64,000 nt of DNA from UBA1258 sp963643225 (GCA_963643225.1 CAVIIX010000003.1:62001-126000); one strand, 5' to 3'; shown: positions 34,470 to 44,599, counted from the first letter of the stretch. Program-made: numbers and translations. Notes: generated by a model from the sequence alone, not told the origin.

Positions 34470-35585
34470 TTAAGCCTTTGATAAAGGTCCTTCCTTATAC
34501 ATATTTATGCTTCGGTTTTTGTTTTTTATAAATTCATATAATCTCTTGGCCGCCACCTTAGGGCTCCAGAGATTTTTAATGGTATTATAAGCGTCAGTGC
34601 CGATTTCAAGGCGTCTTTCAGGATTTTTATACAAATCCTCAATAATTTTAAATATCGCCTTAGTGTCTGTTGCTTTATACATAAAGCCGTTTTCCCTGTC
34701 TTTAATTAAATAAGGTGCAGCGCCGATTTCCTTTGACGCAATCACTACACACCCTGAATTCATGGCTTCGTTTACTACGGCTCCCCAGCCTTCCTTTTTA
34801 TCGGAGGTTACTAAAAACACATCCGCCCTTGTCATTTCCTCCCTCACCTGTGCAGGAGTCCTTGAGCCTGTAAATTCTATGTAGTCTTCTAAGCCTTTGG
34901 CACTTGCTTTAATATCCTCAAAAAGCTCTCCGTCACCTATAACCTTAATGCGGGCATTAAGGCCTGCGTCCTTGATTGATTTTGTAAGCTCCACTAACAC
35001 CTCCGGATGCTTCCAGTCTATAAATCTTGCAGCCCAAAGGATGTTAAGTGTTTTGTTATCACGCCTCTTTTCATGCAAATCGCTGTATTCAATAAATTCA
35101 GGGAAATATCCGTATTTAAGCTTTTTTAAAGGGTAAGCATGAATAATATCAAAATCACCCTTTACATAGGCTCCCGCACAGAGAAGATATATGTTATTTT
35201 TATTAAATCTTACATGGTCCTTGTATTTTTTCTTTAATCCCCTTGGAGATATAAACTTCCAACGCCCCTCTTTGTATAATCGTTCCGAATATCTGATAGT
35301 AAATTTGTTTTGTTCAAGTCTTGGTATAATCAGCTCTTCATCTTCACAGCCGCCGAAAATAACGCAGTCACTTTCCATAATGAGTTTTTCACAGGCTTCT
35401 TTTTCTTCATAATAAAGCATAACGTAGGGCTTATTAAGGGAATTTACGTCCCACCCCATCTTTATTCTCTCTTCTTCCATTGGTTCAGTCTGAATAAAGG
35501 TGTAGGCACCGCCTGTTAGCCTGTATAATTCATCGGAAACAGGTATCTGATGATGATTAATGTAATTCGAAACAAAGGTTATCAT
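34470..35585 (-). CDS. GT4 family glycosyltransferase
   Basis: 371 residues with the GT-B fold of GT4. The C-terminal half holds IKVIGDGELFEDIK, the FTGSRTPAQVREEM nucleotide-binding segment, and the E-x7-E motif region KEGWGAVVNEAMNSGCVVIAS. Such enzymes add a sugar from a nucleotide donor to the growing lipid-linked glycan in the cytosol. AAGGA lies upstream of the ATG, and the next gene starts 10 nt after the stop. Donor unknown. Confidence 0.85.
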   Translation of the reverse strand: MITFVSNYINHHQIPVSDELYRLTGGAYTFIQTEPMEEERIKMGWDVNSLNKPYVMLYYEEKEACEKLIMESDCVIFGGCEDEELIIPRLEQNKFTIRYSERLYKEGRWKFISPRGLKKKYKDHVRFNKNNIYLLCAGAYVKGDFDIIHAYPLKKLKYGYFPEFIEYSDLHEKRRDNKTLNILWAARFIDWKHPEVLVELTKSIKDAGLNARIKVIGDGELFEDIKASAKGLEDYIEFTGSRTPAQVREEMTRADVFLVTSDKKEGWGAVVNEAMNSGCVVIASKEIGAAPYLIKDRENGFMYKATDTKAIFKIIEDLYKNPERRLEIGTDAYNTIKNLWSPKVAAKRLYEFIKNKNRSINMYKEGPLSKA

Positions 35586-35594
35586 ATACTGTTT

Positions 35595-37586
35595 TTATTC
35601 CTTGTAAAAGTCTGCATCAGAATCACCCTTTAAATAATTATATTGAAGGTATTCATATTCCGTCAAAAGCTCTGAATAAGTGCTCTCCTTATAATCATAA
35701 AAATGGTTGCCGTCCCTGTCTGCAAAGCACACTGCCGACACAACCGGAACCGATTCCCTTAAATTATCTAGGTAGGCAAAATAATCTGACATTGGAAGAC
35801 CCGCCGTCTTCATAATGGTTGGTCCTAAATAGTTAATGCTCATTTCGCCCATATCAGCTTCTTCTATGTCGTAATTAGCATAGATTACAAAGGGTACCTT
35901 TGCCTGCATGTAGCGTTTTTCTTCGGCTGTATAATCATAGCCCTCCCACACCGGCACGTAATCATCTGCAAAAAGATAGGGCTGATGATCACCAAACATC
36001 ACTACAATGGTAGGCTCTGATATGTTGTCAAAATATTCAATAAAATCTGCAAAGGTGTCATCCGTCACTTTTAAAAGTCTTACGTACTCGTTGGCATAAT
36101 CCACGTTTTCCGTTACGTTAAGTACTTTAATATCAGCATCCTTACCGCCCCAGTAGCCGCCATGATTCTGAGTGGTCACTGAGAAGCAGAAGAATTTTTC
36201 ATCTGGATTTTTATTTTCAAATTCATTCTGAATTAATTTAAAGGTACACCAGTCTGCTGCAAATTCATCGCGAATGTATTCAACCTCCGGAAGCACCTTT
36301 GTTGAATAATTCTTTTCGCTTACAAATTTATCTATTCCCAAAAGAGGGTAAACTCTGTTTCTGTCAAAATATGTTGGGTCGTAAAGGTGCACCGCAGTTG
36401 TGGAATAGCCCTGATTTTTAATCATGGTCGCCATGCTTGGCACCTCTTTATTTAAAAGCTGCTGAAATGCCACCATATTTGTAGGAAGAAAAGCAAGTGA
36501 ACAGCCGGTTAAGCATTCAAATTCTGAATTAGGAGTGTTACCGCCCAGAATCGAAGAAATAAGGGTACCCTTTACGCAGTTTTCACTCATTGCCTTAAAT
36601 TTAGGAATTGATTCTTCGGTAGTCTCAACCGTCTCTAAATAGTCAATGTCTGTAAAGGATTCATTCATTATGACTATTACATTTGGCTTTACATCGGATA
36701 TTTCATAGGAGTCTTTAAGCCCTGTATATTTTTCGATTATTTCATCAACCCTTTCTTTTGAATAACCTTCAGGCACATCCAAAAGCGACATATGTGCCGT
36801 CATGACACCATTTAATAAAAGACCATTCTCCAAAGCGCACGTTATAGGCGTAAATGGGGTTGTGGTGAAGCCCTTTTTAGATAAATAATCTGTACGGATT
36901 AACAGCGTTAAAAGACTCACGCTTACAGCCAAAGAAAAAACGCCTGTTACGATTCTTTCCTTTACCCCTTTACAATTATTGCCATAAAAGAGCCCAATTG
37001 CACCAAGCAGCATGATTTCATAAAAGGCTGTGAAAATCCTGTCGTTTAAATAATAGGGATAATTGCCCGCAACCGCAAATGCAGTCTTTGCAGATAAAAT
37101 ATCCGAAAATACAATTGGCGTGCCTCTAAAGGAATATGCGAAATAACCTGCAATGTAATAGGCATACACAAGACCTCCGCCTAAAAGAGCAGCGATTCCT
37201 CCGTTTGCCGCAATGCCATATACAAATAGTAAAATCAAATAAATAAATACAATGTTATAAAAGGGTGCCTCTAAAGCACACAACTCAGTTGCTGAAATCA
37301 AAGGCTGAAGCTTATAAAAAAGAAAATAAGAAGTGCCGCCTAATAAAATCAAGTCTAAAACGATGCTGAGTGCCTTTGGCGTTTTTTTTATTTTAAACAG
37401 TAAAAGCGCTGCGGAAATGCCTGTGCAAATTAACAGCAAAAGCTTATCCTTTGAAGAAACATAATATTCATATTTGTTCTTAAAAATATAGAACACAACG
37501 AATGCTGCAAAGGCTGCCAGCACTAAAGCCATAGCACTATAAACATTCTTTTTATGCCAAATAAAATAAGTCTTAATCTTTTTCAT
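35595..37586 (-). CDS. LtaS-like alkaline-phosphatase-superfamily membrane enzyme
   Basis: About 663 residues. Six or so N-terminal membrane segments are followed by a large extracellular sulfatase-fold domain. IVIMNESFTDI supplies a metal-binding Glu, GGNTPNSEFECLTG the nucleophile Thr, and VMFGDHQPYL the metal-binding Asp-His. LtaS-type enzymes transfer phosphoglycerol from phosphatidylglycerol to surface polymers; family members in glycan clusters decorate polysaccharide with phosphoglycerol. GGAG 6 nt before the ATG at 37586 sets the start. Probably modifies the glycan made by this locus. Confidence 0.85.
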   Translation of the reverse strand: MKKIKTYFIWHKKNVYSAMALVLAAFAAFVVFYIFKNKYEYYVSSKDKLLLLICTGISAALLLFKIKKTPKALSIVLDLILLGGTSYFLFYKLQPLISATELCALEAPFYNIVFIYLILLFVYGIAANGGIAALLGGGLVYAYYIAGYFAYSFRGTPIVFSDILSAKTAFAVAGNYPYYLNDRIFTAFYEIMLLGAIGLFYGNNCKGVKERIVTGVFSLAVSVSLLTLLIRTDYLSKKGFTTTPFTPITCALENGLLLNGVMTAHMSLLDVPEGYSKERVDEIIEKYTGLKDSYEISDVKPNVIVIMNESFTDIDYLETVETTEESIPKFKAMSENCVKGTLISSILGGNTPNSEFECLTGCSLAFLPTNMVAFQQLLNKEVPSMATMIKNQGYSTTAVHLYDPTYFDRNRVYPLLGIDKFVSEKNYSTKVLPEVEYIRDEFAADWCTFKLIQNEFENKNPDEKFFCFSVTTQNHGGYWGGKDADIKVLNVTENVDYANEYVRLLKVTDDTFADFIEYFDNISEPTIVVMFGDHQPYLFADDYVPVWEGYDYTAEEKRYMQAKVPFVIYANYDIEEADMGEMSINYLGPTIMKTAGLPMSDYFAYLDNLRESVPVVSAVCFADRDGNHFYDYKESTYSELLTEYEYLQYNYLKGDSDADFYKE

Positions 37587-38844
37587 AAATAGCTCCATAT
37601 ATTTCTAATAGTCTTTTATAATTAGTGTCTGGGTTGTGGGTAATATGAGCATGCATGGAGGCGTGCTCTGAGGCGTCAAGTAAAAGGCTTTGGTCCTTAA
37701 AGAAGCGTATAACGGCATCATAAAGGCCTTCAGAGTCTGTGTTTTCAAACATAAGCCCGTCAATATCCGATTTAAAGATGCCTGAAATACCACCTACGTT
37801 TGAGGCAATACAGGGTACCCCTAAAATCATGGCTTCTCCAAGGGAATTTGGTGAATTTTCTATACTTGAAGGGCATACAAATAAATTGGCATTTAATAAT
37901 TCCTTTTTAATGCCTTCTGCGTCAAGGTTTCCTACAAATGTAACGTGTTCTTTTAAATCGTATTTTTTAATAAGCTCAAGTATGTATTTTCCGTAGGAGC
38001 TTATTTTGATTTTATCTTTAAGAGTCTCCTGCCCTGTGATTATATCACCGGCAATTCTTACTTCCGTATCCGGGAATTTTTTAAGTATTTTATTAAGGGC
38101 TTCAAGCATTGTATGAAGACCTTTTATCGGGTAATTACCCTGGCTTAAGAAAATCGAATGAGCCTTACAGGTATCAATATCCCAGGCGCCTTCATAAAAT
38201 TCAGGGCGTAAGGTTTCGTTTAAAAAGTGATATTTGGAATCCGGATTTGTGTTTACAGAAAATTCAAGGTCAAAGGGAGTGCGTCCTGTAATATTGCCTG
38301 CAATTTTAAGTGCTTTAACTTCGTTTAAAGCTCTTATGGCAAATTTTTTCTGCTGCTTGATTAAAGAATCCTTTTTTAATATATCCCTAAAGGTAGCGCG
38401 ATTAATAACGTATTCCGGAAGACCGTCAAAATAGTGGTCTTTATATATATCCATTACTCCCTGTAGGCCTATTAAAAGCTTTTTAGGTGTATCCTTATTT
38501 ACCCTGCACATGGCAAGAGTATGCGGATATTCCGTACCGAAAATATGGATGACATCGGGCTTAAAATCCTCCTTGATATTTTTAAGGCTTACTTCAAGAC
38601 TTTCATCGTAAATTTCAGGGTGAACCGTATCCTCATAAAAGCCGTAATATTTTATTCCGTCAATTATTTCCTTATAGCCGTCATATTGCTTTGGCACGGG
38701 AAAGCACACCGCAAGATCGAATTCATGGCTCTTTTCAACAGTTGCCGCAATACCCGAAAGCCAGCCCTCCTTATTTGAGGCCTTTAAATTAAGGGAGTGT
38801 GCAATTTTAGGTAAGATAATGTTACAAAGCCACAGTATTTTCAT
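37573..38844 (-). CDS. GT4 family glycosyltransferase
   Basis: 423 residues, GT-B fold. C-terminal half shows SQGNYPIKGLHTMLEAL, VRIAGDI, VTFVGNLDAEGIKKELLNA and the PSSIENSPNSLGEAMILG block with the E-x7-E type donor site. A retaining transferase adding a sugar to the cytosolic lipid-linked glycan. Its start overlaps the stop of the GT2 gene upstream, and its end overlaps the LtaS-like gene. Confidence 0.85.
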   Translation of the reverse strand: MKILWLCNIILPKIAHSLNLKASNKEGWLSGIAATVEKSHEFDLAVCFPVPKQYDGYKEIIDGIKYYGFYEDTVHPEIYDESLEVSLKNIKEDFKPDVIHIFGTEYPHTLAMCRVNKDTPKKLLIGLQGVMDIYKDHYFDGLPEYVINRATFRDILKKDSLIKQQKKFAIRALNEVKALKIAGNITGRTPFDLEFSVNTNPDSKYHFLNETLRPEFYEGAWDIDTCKAHSIFLSQGNYPIKGLHTMLEALNKILKKFPDTEVRIAGDIITGQETLKDKIKISSYGKYILELIKKYDLKEHVTFVGNLDAEGIKKELLNANLFVCPSSIENSPNSLGEAMILGVPCIASNVGGISGIFKSDIDGLMFENTDSEGLYDAVIRFFKDQSLLLDASEHASMHAHITHNPDTNYKRLLEIYGAIYEKD

Positions 38845-39626
38845 GAATAAAGTTTCCTCTTTAAACTTTCATAAAGCTGTGCGGTTTTAGGGTTACGTGC
38901 GATTTTTCCTCTTAATTTATAAAGAGTCAGAATCAATACAGTTCTGTATACAAAACGTTTTGAAAACGGAATGTTTTCTTTTACTGCGCGCTTATATTCT
39001 GCTTTATCAATCCTTTTATTTGCTTTGCTTTCAGATACTCCGCCGCCCTCATAGAGGCATACTGGCAGGTCTAAATAAAAGAAATTCTGATGAGCTTTAA
39101 AATAAGAATAATTAAAGTGTTCAAAATCTGCTCTTATTTTATAGCTTGTATCGAAGCCTCGGTTTAAAAGCGTATCCCTTGAATAAAGAATTGCCTGATG
39201 GCAGGGTACATTTCTATAGCAGGTAAAGCCTGTTATTTTAGGAGAAGGCTTTTGAAGAGCTTCAGTGCTTAAAAAATATGCATCTCCATAAGCGATTGTA
39301 TTTAATAACGGAAGGTTTTTATCTGCGACATTTTTTAAGACATCCTTATCATAAAATTTATCACCGGCATTCATAAATATAATAAAATCGCCCAAAGCCT
39401 CTTTAACCGCTTCATTCATGGCATCGTAAATACCCTTGTCTTTATTTATGATAATTTTTACCTTTTCTGAATTAAGAGTTTTTATTGCCTCCGTGGAATT
39501 ATCTGTAGAGCCCCCATCCTTGACTATGATTTCATAGTCTGAATAAGTCTGCTCTAAGGAGTTTAAAACCGTCTCTTTTAATTTTTCACCCGCATTAAAG
39601 GTAACCGTCACAATAGAAAATTTCAT
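38841..39626 (-). CDS. GT2 family glycosyltransferase (WcaA/WcaE-like)
   Basis: 261 residues, a single GT-A domain without membrane segments. The opening is FSIVTVTFNAGEKLKETV; IIVKDGGSTDNS and GDFIIFMNAGDKFY carry the nucleotide and metal contacts. It is similar in layout to colanic-acid type inverting transferases. Two bases separate it from the sugar-phosphate transferase upstream, so it may add the second sugar. Confidence 0.85.
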   Translation of the reverse strand: MKFSIVTVTFNAGEKLKETVLNSLEQTYSDYEIIVKDGGSTDNSTEAIKTLNSEKVKIIINKDKGIYDAMNEAVKEALGDFIIFMNAGDKFYDKDVLKNVADKNLPLLNTIAYGDAYFLSTEALQKPSPKITGFTCYRNVPCHQAILYSRDTLLNRGFDTSYKIRADFEHFNYSYFKAHQNFFYLDLPVCLYEGGGVSESKANKRIDKAEYKRAVKENIPFSKRFVYRTVLILTLYKLRGKIARNPKTAQLYESLKRKLYS

Positions 39627-39628
39627 AA

Positions 39629-41017
39629 TTAATTATTGTCCTCTTCAGTTGCGGTTTTTGACTTTAATGCCGTAATCTGATCGTCTGTAACCCCTTCCGT
39701 TGAATCCGGCCAGAATAAAATCTTAATAGTTAAAAGCATAAGCTTAATATCAAGCCATACGCTGTAATTTTCTATGTAGCATAAGTCAAGCTTTAATTTG
39801 TCATAGGGAGTTGTATTGTATTTTCCGTATACCTGGGCATAACCTGCAAGACCTGCTTTTACCTTCATGCGGAAAGCAAATTCAGGCATTGATTCCATAT
39901 ACTGGGCAATAATTTCAGGGCGTTCTGGTCTTGGCCCGATAAAGGACATATCACCCTTTAGTATGTTAAATAACTGGGGAAGCTCGTCTAAACGGCATCT
40001 TCTAATTACTTTGCCGATAGGAGTGATACGATCGTCATTTTCTTTGGCCAGACGTGCCACGCCATCCTTTTCGGCATCCACACGCATACTTCTGAATTTA
40101 ATGATTTTAAATTCCTTTGCGTCCTTAGTGCAGCGCACCTGCTTATAAAGAACGGGGCCTTTGTCATAAAGCTTTACTAAAATTGCCGTTATAAGCATAA
40201 AGGGTGAAGACAGCACTATCAAAATAAGAGAACATGCGATATCGATTAAGCGTTTCAATATACGTTGCTCTAATTTAAGGCTGTATTCACGAGTCAGTAA
40301 AATTGGTGTGTCGAAAATGTGAAGCTGGTCTGAGCCCGATAAAATAACATCGCTTATTTTAGGCATGATGTAAACACGGATATTCTTACCGTAACAGAAT
40401 TTAAGGACGTTGTTTCTTTCTGCCGTGGGTATATCCCATATGACAACAGCATCATAATCGCCGAGAGCCTCTTTGCATACAGCTTCAACGCCTTCGCTTA
40501 TATTCATGGTCTTTAAAATACTGTATTTATCCTCTCTTGATTCAAATTTTCTTTTGATGTCGTCTATAGGACGGTTTCCGTGCACAAGTAAAAGCTCACG
40601 CGGCGGAAAAATCCGTTTAAATATCCAGTTAGATAAAAGAGTCCAGCCAAAAGAAACAAAGAGCTGTAGCCCGGACATCTTTAAATAATTAACGGGATAC
40701 ATAAGGCCCAGGCACAAAAGGGATAACTGCAAATAGGTAATGATATTGACAATTGCAGTACTCATGACCTGTGAAAATACGACCTCACCGATTTTCATGT
40801 AGCCAATTTTGGTGGCGCCATACATCGTGGAGAAAGCTAATAATAAAAATGCGTAAATTAAAATAATCAGGATATGACCACGACGCCAAAAGTCAAGGCG
40901 GATAGATCCCTGATAAAAATTATAATAGTAATATCCGAACAGCCAAATCTGCAGTGCAAGTCCGGCACCGCTGAATAGAAGCTGTAATACTCTTTTAATT
41001 GATTCCATTTTACGCAT
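39629..41017 (-). CDS. WbaP/WcaJ-type undecaprenyl-phosphate sugar phosphotransferase
   Basis: 462 residues. About four N-terminal membrane segments, a cytosolic Rossmann-like middle domain, one re-entrant or membrane segment near residue 265 and the C-terminal phosphoglycosyl transferase domain with FRSMRVDAEKDG, DELPQLFNILKGDM and IGPRPERPE. It transfers a hexose-1-phosphate to undecaprenyl phosphate, the first step of a capsule or exopolysaccharide repeat. This is the second initiating enzyme of the locus besides the PglC-like protein. A GGAG site precedes the ATG. Confidence 0.9.
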   Translation of the reverse strand: MRKMESIKRVLQLLFSGAGLALQIWLFGYYYYNFYQGSIRLDFWRRGHILIILIYAFLLLAFSTMYGATKIGYMKIGEVVFSQVMSTAIVNIITYLQLSLLCLGLMYPVNYLKMSGLQLFVSFGWTLLSNWIFKRIFPPRELLLVHGNRPIDDIKRKFESREDKYSILKTMNISEGVEAVCKEALGDYDAVVIWDIPTAERNNVLKFCYGKNIRVYIMPKISDVILSGSDQLHIFDTPILLTREYSLKLEQRILKRLIDIACSLILIVLSSPFMLITAILVKLYDKGPVLYKQVRCTKDAKEFKIIKFRSMRVDAEKDGVARLAKENDDRITPIGKVIRRCRLDELPQLFNILKGDMSFIGPRPERPEIIAQYMESMPEFAFRMKVKAGLAGYAQVYGKYNTTPYDKLKLDLCYIENYSVWLDIKLMLLTIKILFWPDSTEGVTDDQITALKSKTATEEDNN

Positions 41018-41052
41018 ATAAATTCTCCTGCATGCGTTTGTTATAACAGTTA

Positions 41053-41082
41053 ATTTTAACGCATTAACTTATTTTAATCCAA
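41053..41082 (-). promoter_or_regulatory. Candidate promoter before the WbaP-like gene
   Basis: TTGGAT (41082-41077) and TAAAAT (41058-41053) on the minus strand are 18 bases apart, placing the start about 30 nt before the ATG. The surroundings are very AT-rich, so a chance match is possible. Confidence 0.4.
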
Positions 41083-41096
41083 TTAGCACAAATCCC

Positions 41097-42437
41097 TTAT
41101 TCTTCTTCAAAATTAATGCCGATCAGATAATCATCTATGCTGTCACGACCCTCTGACGTTTCGATACTGCCGTCCAGCCTTCTAGCCGTACTCATAAATT
41201 CAATATCGGCATAATCTATATATGTGCCTGATAATTCACCGTTATCAATACATTCCTGCACGTAATTTTCATAGGATAAGGTTTCGATAAGAGTATTTGA
41301 ATTTTCAAAGGGAGAAAAATCACATACCGATAAAATTATTAAGCACGCGCCAATGTTAAAAGCAATGCGCTCCTTCCTTTTTTCAAATACCTTGAGAAGC
41401 ACTTCAAGCGTAGCCGAAATAAATGCTTCAGGACAAAAAACAAGACGCCAGTCACATTTTTCTTTTTTATAAAAGGATAAAAATACATTTATAATTACTG
41501 TTGCCACAAATACTCCGAATATTTTACCGCCTTCGTTCATGTCGCTAAAGCTTGAAAAAGGAGTTTTGATGGCAAAAAATATACGATCCAGCCTTAAGCA
41601 TCCCAGTAAGGAGGCTGCAGGAAGCATTAAAAGCAAGTATTTTTTCTTTAATAATAAATACGAAATTAGTGGAAGTGCCACCCCGTAGGCAACTGAATAC
41701 CCTGTGTAGCCTTCTCTTAATATTACAAAGCCTGCCGTTGAAGGAATGCCGTTAGCTGCAAGATCTGTTCCGCACATAAGGAGCAGCATATACAAAAGCA
41801 TATAATATTCCATTTTTTTAATGTGAATTTCCCGCCCGATTGTCCATACCAGGCTTAAATTAAGTACATAAACCGTTACAGGAAGCAAAAAGCCCAAAAA
41901 GAGACGTACCGGAATATTAAAAAAGTCACACATGCAGGCTATAAACATGGGAAGCACTAAAATTTTATTCCAAATAGGAACACCTGCCTTCATAAGCCTG
42001 CCGGTCATGGAGGAATATTCGTATAAGGTGCCATGGGCCATTGTAGTTGAAACCACCTCCCAGGTATCATTGCCTAAAATGGAAGGAGCAAGATAAAAAT
42101 ACGAATATAATCCTAAGGCCGTTGCAGGAATTATAACTAACAAAAATCTTTTATTCATTTCAGGCTTTATTAATTTTCTTTTATTAATGAACAAAAAAGG
42201 TATTCCTAAAAGCGAAAGAAATGTAATTAAAGCAAAATAAACCTTTTCTAATGTATAAAGATCAAAATCAAGCTTTAATGCGACTAATAAAACCCCTAAA
42301 AGTAACACAAAAAGAGAAAGAAAGCCTAAAGCATACATTTTAAGGTATCCTAAAGTTTTCTCTCTAAATATTCCTAGTATCAGTGCCCCGGTTAAAATCG
42401 GAGCAATTAAAAAAACACAAATTCCACAAACTGTCAT
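41097..42437 (-). CDS. Multi-spanning membrane protein, DUF6077-like
   Basis: 446 residues with about eleven membrane segments. The outer loop SILGNDTWEVVSTTMAHGTL and general layout resemble DUF6077 proteins and the split pair at 6308-8145, with an acidic N-D pair in the first large loop. A short hydrophilic C-terminal region (about 390-446) is probably extracytoplasmic. It lies between fcl and the WbaP-like gene. Function unknown, possibly a membrane glycosyltransferase. Confidence 0.7.
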   Translation of the reverse strand: MTVCGICVFLIAPILTGALILGIFREKTLGYLKMYALGFLSLFVLLLGVLLVALKLDFDLYTLEKVYFALITFLSLLGIPFLFINKRKLIKPEMNKRFLLVIIPATALGLYSYFYLAPSILGNDTWEVVSTTMAHGTLYEYSSMTGRLMKAGVPIWNKILVLPMFIACMCDFFNIPVRLFLGFLLPVTVYVLNLSLVWTIGREIHIKKMEYYMLLYMLLLMCGTDLAANGIPSTAGFVILREGYTGYSVAYGVALPLISYLLLKKKYLLLMLPAASLLGCLRLDRIFFAIKTPFSSFSDMNEGGKIFGVFVATVIINVFLSFYKKEKCDWRLVFCPEAFISATLEVLLKVFEKRKERIAFNIGACLIILSVCDFSPFENSNTLIETLSYENYVQECIDNGELSGTYIDYADIEFMSTARRLDGSIETSEGRDSIDDYLIGINFEEE

Positions 42438-42456
42438 GAGTCTACCCTTTTATTAT

Positions 42457-43398
42457 TTACATTCTTACGTTATCAACGTTTTCTTTAAACCATTCGTAGG
42501 CAAGCTTAACGCCCTCTTCCAAATCCACCTTATGAGTCCAGCCAAGGGAGTGAAGCCTTGTAACATCGCACAGCTTTCTTTTAGTGCCGTCAGGCATGGA
42601 AGAATCCCACACTATTTCGCCCTCGTAGCCAACCGTCCTTTTAACGATTTCTGCAAGCTCTCTGATAGTCACCTCTTTACCGGTACCGATGTTTACATGC
42701 TGTTCTCCTGAATAATTTTCAAGTAAAAATACGCAGGCATCAGCCATATCATCAACGTATAAAAATTCTCTTAAAGGAGAGCCAGTGCCCCATAGCACTA
42801 CAACAGACGCATTTTTAACCTTGGCTTCATGAAATTTTCTTATCATGGCCGGCATTACATGGGAGCCTGATAAATCGTAATTGTCGTGAGGGCCGTATAA
42901 ATTAGTAGGCATGCAGGAGATAAAATCATCTCCGTACTGTCTCTTATAATATTTGCACATCTGCATGCCTGAAATCTTGGCAATAGCATAGGCCTCGTTG
43001 GTCTGCTCTAAGGGACCGGTTAAAAGAGCATCCTCAGGAATGGGCTGAGGTGCCCTTTTGGGATAAATACAGGTAGAGCCTAAAAACAAAAGCTTTTTAA
43101 CATGATTTTCATGGGCTGCATTTATAACGTTACATTGTATCTGTAAATTTTCATAGGCAAATTCTGCAGGTGTAGTGTTATTTGCATTAATACCGCCTAC
43201 CTTTGCCGCTGCCAGCACCACTACGTCAGGTTTTTCTTTTGCAAAAAAATCATAAACCTGAGCCTGGTTTTTTAAATCCATTTCCTTGTGAGTGCGGGTG
43301 ATGATGTTGGTATAACCCTTACCCTCTAAATTGCGCACAATAGCGCTTCCCACAAGTCCTCTGTGGCCTGCCACAAAAATTTTATCTGTCCTGTTCAT
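42457..43398 (-). CDS. fcl: GDP-L-fucose synthase
   Basis: 313 residues, an epimerase/reductase of the extended SDR family. The opening IFVAGHRGLVGSAIVRNL is the cofactor site typical of Fcl/WcaG, LFLGSTCIYPK carries the catalytic Ser, and the Tyr-Lys pair is in AYAIAKISG. It converts GDP-4-keto-6-deoxymannose (made by Gmd just upstream) to GDP-L-fucose with NADPH. GAGGAATAAA precedes the ATG. The gap to gmd contains only a small CCTGC/GCAGG hairpin. Confidence 0.93.
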   Translation of the reverse strand: MNRTDKIFVAGHRGLVGSAIVRNLEGKGYTNIITRTHKEMDLKNQAQVYDFFAKEKPDVVVLAAAKVGGINANNTTPAEFAYENLQIQCNVINAAHENHVKKLLFLGSTCIYPKRAPQPIPEDALLTGPLEQTNEAYAIAKISGMQMCKYYKRQYGDDFISCMPTNLYGPHDNYDLSGSHVMPAMIRKFHEAKVKNASVVVLWGTGSPLREFLYVDDMADACVFLLENYSGEQHVNIGTGKEVTIRELAEIVKRTVGYEGEIVWDSSMPDGTKRKLCDVTRLHSLGWTHKVDLEEGVKLAYEWFKENVDNVRM

Positions 43399-43501
43399 TT
43401 TATTCCTCTTTTTGTTTTAAAGCGTAGTCTTTATAAACCTGCAAATAAAAGCCGCAGGAAAAAATGCTTAAAACACATGTAATTTTCTTCATCTGATTCT
43501 C

Positions 43502-44539
43502 TTAATTACCCTTTGCAAGCTCGATATCTGCTTTAACCATCATTTCAACAAGTTCTTCAAAGGTAACCTCTCTCTTCCAGTGAAGCTTTTCTTCTGCCTT
43601 GGTGCAGTCGCCTAAGAGAAGTTCAACCTCAGCTGGACGGAAAAATTCCGGATTAACTTCAACCCTAAGCTTACCGGTTTTAACATCATAAGCCTTTTCA
43701 TCAACGCCCGCTCCTTCAAAACGTAATTCAATTCCGGCCTTTTCAAAAGCAAGCTTAACGAACTCTCTTACCGTATGAGTTTCATTGGTGGCAAGCACGA
43801 AGTCTTCCGGCTTATCCTGCTGTAAAATCATCCACATACCCTTAATATAATCGCCTGCAAAGCCCCAGTCACGCTTGGCATCCAGGTTGCCAAGAGATAA
43901 TTTTTCCTGCTTGCCTGCAAGAATGTTGCCGATGGCAAGAGTGATTTTTCTTGTGACGAAATTTTCGCCACGTCTTGGAGATTCATGGTTAAACAAAATG
44001 CCGTTGCAGGCAAACATGTCGTAGGCTTCTCTGTAATTTACGGTAATCCAGTAAGAATATAACTTGGCTACACCATAAGGGCTCTTAGGGTAGAAGGGTG
44101 TCTTTTCGCTCTGTGGAGCAGTTTTGGGAATGCCGCCGAAAAGCTCGGAGGTGGAAGCCTGGTAAAATTTACATTTTGGATTAGAAAGCCTCACAGCCTC
44201 CAGCAATTTTAATGTGGCAACACCCGTTGCTTCAGCCGTATATTCCGGAATTTCAAAAGAAATGCCGACATGAGACTGAGCCGCAAGATTGTACACTTCA
44301 TCAGGCTTAATCTTATCCATAAGCATAATTAGACAGGAAGAATCTGTCATGTCTGCGTAGTGCATAAACAGCTTCTTTCCGTTAATGTCTTTATCCCTAA
44401 GAAGATGGTCGATACGGTCTGTATTGATGGTTGAGTGCCTTCTCATAAGACCATGCACCTCATAGCCCTTTTCAAGCAAAAATTCGGCAAGGTAAGAACC
44501 ATCCTGTCCTGTTATACCTGTAATAACTGCTTTTTTCAT
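43502..44539 (-). CDS. gmd: GDP-mannose 4,6-dehydratase
   Basis: 345 residues. The opening AVITGITGQDGSYLAEFLL is the NADP site of Gmd; GLMRRHSTINTDRIDHL and the catalytic YGVAKLYSYW segment are family hallmarks. It acts on GDP-mannose, whose synthesis is encoded at 55706-57013 (manC), and feeds Fcl. Hence the organism makes GDP-L-fucose for a surface glycan. Translation starts at an ATG with GGAGAAAAT. Confidence 0.94.
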   Translation of the reverse strand: MKKAVITGITGQDGSYLAEFLLEKGYEVHGLMRRHSTINTDRIDHLLRDKDINGKKLFMHYADMTDSSCLIMLMDKIKPDEVYNLAAQSHVGISFEIPEYTAEATGVATLKLLEAVRLSNPKCKFYQASTSELFGGIPKTAPQSEKTPFYPKSPYGVAKLYSYWITVNYREAYDMFACNGILFNHESPRRGENFVTRKITLAIGNILAGKQEKLSLGNLDAKRDWGFAGDYIKGMWMILQQDKPEDFVLATNETHTVREFVKLAFEKAGIELRFEGAGVDEKAYDVKTGKLRVEVNPEFFRPAEVELLLGDCTKAEEKLHWKREVTFEELVEMMVKADIELAKGN

Positions 44540-44599
44540 GATTTTCTCCTATTGCATAAACCCCAATTGATTTTACCATATAGCGCCACGAAATGAAAC

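Noticed and set aside
43441..43462. CCTGC/GCAGG hairpin between gmd and fcl as a terminator
   Set aside because: Only a 5-bp stem and a weak T tail; the two genes act in one pathway and are probably cotranscribed.
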